Below, in pieces: positions 38,120-38,836 of a DNA stretch of 38,836 nucleotides. Each line of letters starts with the position of its first letter. Within the stretch, counting starts at the first letter, position 1. A model generated the notes under the pieces. That model made no database searches. It was not told the origin of the DNA and saw nothing but the letters and a program-made list of their open reading frames with translations. The DNA is from Bowmanella yangjiangensis (GTDB taxonomy: Bacteria; Pseudomonadota; Gammaproteobacteria; Enterobacterales; Alteromonadaceae): the NCBI RefSeq assembly GCF_017255015.1, contig NZ_JAFKCS010000030.1, positions 1 to 38,836 on the forward strand. The letters are read 5' to 3'. The position numbers and the translations under genes were made by a program.

Positions 38120-38503
38120 TCATTTAAACCTATTCATATATATTGTTAATGCCTGCCACACTGCCATAAAAACAAAAAACACCATTAAAGCGTAAAACAT
38201 AATTGGGCTCTCTTTTACTGTTACGTCTTCGCTGTGTCGCAATGGGATCTCTCCTGTGTACAAAAAAAGAGTGCAAAAGAACAAACAAATGAAAATAATC
38301 AAATAACTTCCATTTCGGCTTTGTTTTTCAATTTTCGCTCTTTCTTCTGGAGGAATGGCCTCTATCCTTTTTGCTTCTTCAGCGAGCAAGGCTTTAAGGC
38401 GTTGTTCAATTTCAGCTACACGCTCAGGATATCTTTCCCTGTCGATGGAGCGAAGGCATTCCTGAAGCTCTTCAATGTCATATTTAAAAAAATCTGGTTC
38501 CAT
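38120..38503 (-). CDS. small membrane protein in a cassette-like setting
   Basis: This 127-residue protein of unknown function begins at ATG 38503; an in-frame TTG at 38515 would add four residues. The N-terminal half is charged and helical (EPDFFKYDIEELQECLRSID, KYPERV-like RERYPERVAEIEQRLKAL). Two membrane spans follow (about 68-89, SYLIIFICLFFCTLFLYTG, and 101-123, IMFYALMVFFVFMAVWQAL). The start lies 16 bases inside a GTTAGGCAC core (38527-38519). The stop is 3 bases before the attC-like hairpin, exactly the compact arrangement of an integron gene cassette. The ribosome-binding site is poor, also common in cassettes. Confidence 0.75.
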   Translation of the reverse strand: MEPDFFKYDIEELQECLRSIDRERYPERVAEIEQRLKALLAEEAKRIEAIPPEERAKIEKQSRNGSYLIIFICLFFCTLFLYTGEIPLRHSEDVTVKESPIMFYALMVFFVFMAVWQALTIYMNRFK

Positions 38504-38518
38504 ATACTTACGCAATAA

Positions 38519-38527
38519 GTGCCTAAC
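38519..38527 (-). other. attC-type core site at the cassette start
   Basis: GTTAGGCAC on the minus strand matches the GTTRRRY core at which integron cassettes begin. It is directly next to the left end of the IS110-type fragment. Alone a 7-base motif is weak, but its distance to the small gene and the matching GTGCC arm of the hairpin at 38059-38116 raise its value. Confidence 0.45.
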
Positions 38528-38716
38528 GAATGATATGGACTCCCCCTGACCTTTCCCGGAGTTTTGCCAAACTTATATGGCAACCATTGAGGAGAACTGT
38601 CCATGTCTGATTTCAACTATCTTTATGGCATTAATTTAGCCAAACTGAGTTTCAGTATCCATGGTGAAGACTGTCGTGGCAAGGCAGGAATTGCTTACCA
38701 TCCATGTTGGATATGA
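38528..38716 (+). mobile_element. decayed IS110-family (IS1111-like) insertion sequence, left end and transposase N-terminus
   Basis: An open frame from ATG 38603 (GAGGAG 7-12 bases upstream) encodes MSDFNYLYGINLAKLSFSIHG and stops at 38716 after 37 residues. The first 25 residues match the N-terminus of IS110-family DEDD transposases, in which GIDLAK holds the first catalytic Asp; here it is Asn (N11). Sequence after GEDCRGK no longer fits the family, so the element is truncated. The 75 bases between the attC core and the ATG, starting near ATATGGACTCCCCC, would be the short IS left end. No right end or full transposase is present. Confidence 0.65.
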
Positions 38717-38836
38717 CACGCATATATGGACCCACTCCGCTTGCAAGACCTTTGATCACTGATGTGAGAGAAAATCATTGCTCTCATATATCCGGCCTGT
38801 TGATGGAAGATTTTTGCTTCCTGGCCCCGATGGTTA
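38717..38836. other. unassigned right edge
   Basis: No gene is recognised in the last 120 bases. A 6-bp inverted repeat TGAGAG / CTCTCA (38765-38786) is present. ATATGGACCCACTCC near 38724 resembles the ATATGGACTCCCCC at the left of the IS fragment, hinting at further IS debris. Confidence 0.3.

Overview
The window is chromosomal DNA of a gammaproteobacterium, most likely an Alteromonadales (Alteromonadaceae-like) marine or saline bacterium. This rests on gene content and order: a divergent dnaQ/rnhA pair, a TIGR03503-type protein behind dnaQ, pheS-pheT-ihfA, a phr gene linked to YbgA- and YbgI-type genes, cmoA-cmoB, and an LdhA-type D-lactate dehydrogenase. The genus cannot be fixed from the sequence alone. 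Most of the window is dense housekeeping sequence with short intergenic gaps. The right-hand ~6 kb is more accessory in character.

Layout. 1-34 is the 5' part of a tRNA-Asp gene (minus) with a clear promoter. 220-2912: dnaQ (proofreading exonuclease) with a membrane-anchored TIGR03503-like protein, divergent from rnhA. 2900-5404: a quinone oxidoreductase and an acylphosphatase (overlapping pair), then rlmI (23S rRNA methyltransferase) on the other strand. 5428-10167: a PilZ protein, the large RNA helicase HrpA and a two-CBS-domain protein. 10419-16297: secreted isoaspartyl peptidase/asparaginase, exonuclease I, a FapA-family (DUF342) protein, a 3-hydroxyisobutyrate-dehydrogenase-like enzyme and glutathione peroxidase. 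16316-22022: ldhA, cmoM, a Nif3/YbgI protein, a small histone-H1-like basic protein, DNA photolyase, a DUF523-DUF1722 (RudS-type) protein and a small KOW protein. 22280-27619: ihfA, pheT, pheS, then an EAL-HDOD signalling protein behind a structured leader. 27643-32625: M14 carboxypeptidase-like enzyme, cmoA-cmoB, a YdeI-like protein, a LysE-type exporter and an AraC regulator. 32659-37744: a VOC protein, a truncated alpha/beta-hydrolase remnant, a VIM-like subclass B1 metallo-beta-lactamase, and a 1,103-residue TolB-propeller/amidohydrolase fusion. 38059-38836: an integron-cassette-like unit (attC-like hairpin plus a small membrane-protein gene) ending at a decayed IS110/IS1111-type insertion sequence.

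Shared themes. RNA modification is over-represented: cmoA, cmoB and cmoM together cover the late steps of the cmo5U/mcmo5U wobble modification. RlmI modifies 23S rRNA, and the RudS-type protein probably removes sulfur from 4-thiouridine in tRNA. The last is translationally coupled to photolyase, which suggests a light/UV-response unit. Cyclic-di-GMP-related proteins (PilZ, EAL-HDOD) occur at separate loci. The most notable single gene is the VIM-like metallo-beta-lactamase, which keeps all six zinc ligands, a signal peptide and its own promoter. The most notable structure is the cassette/attC/IS module at the right edge.
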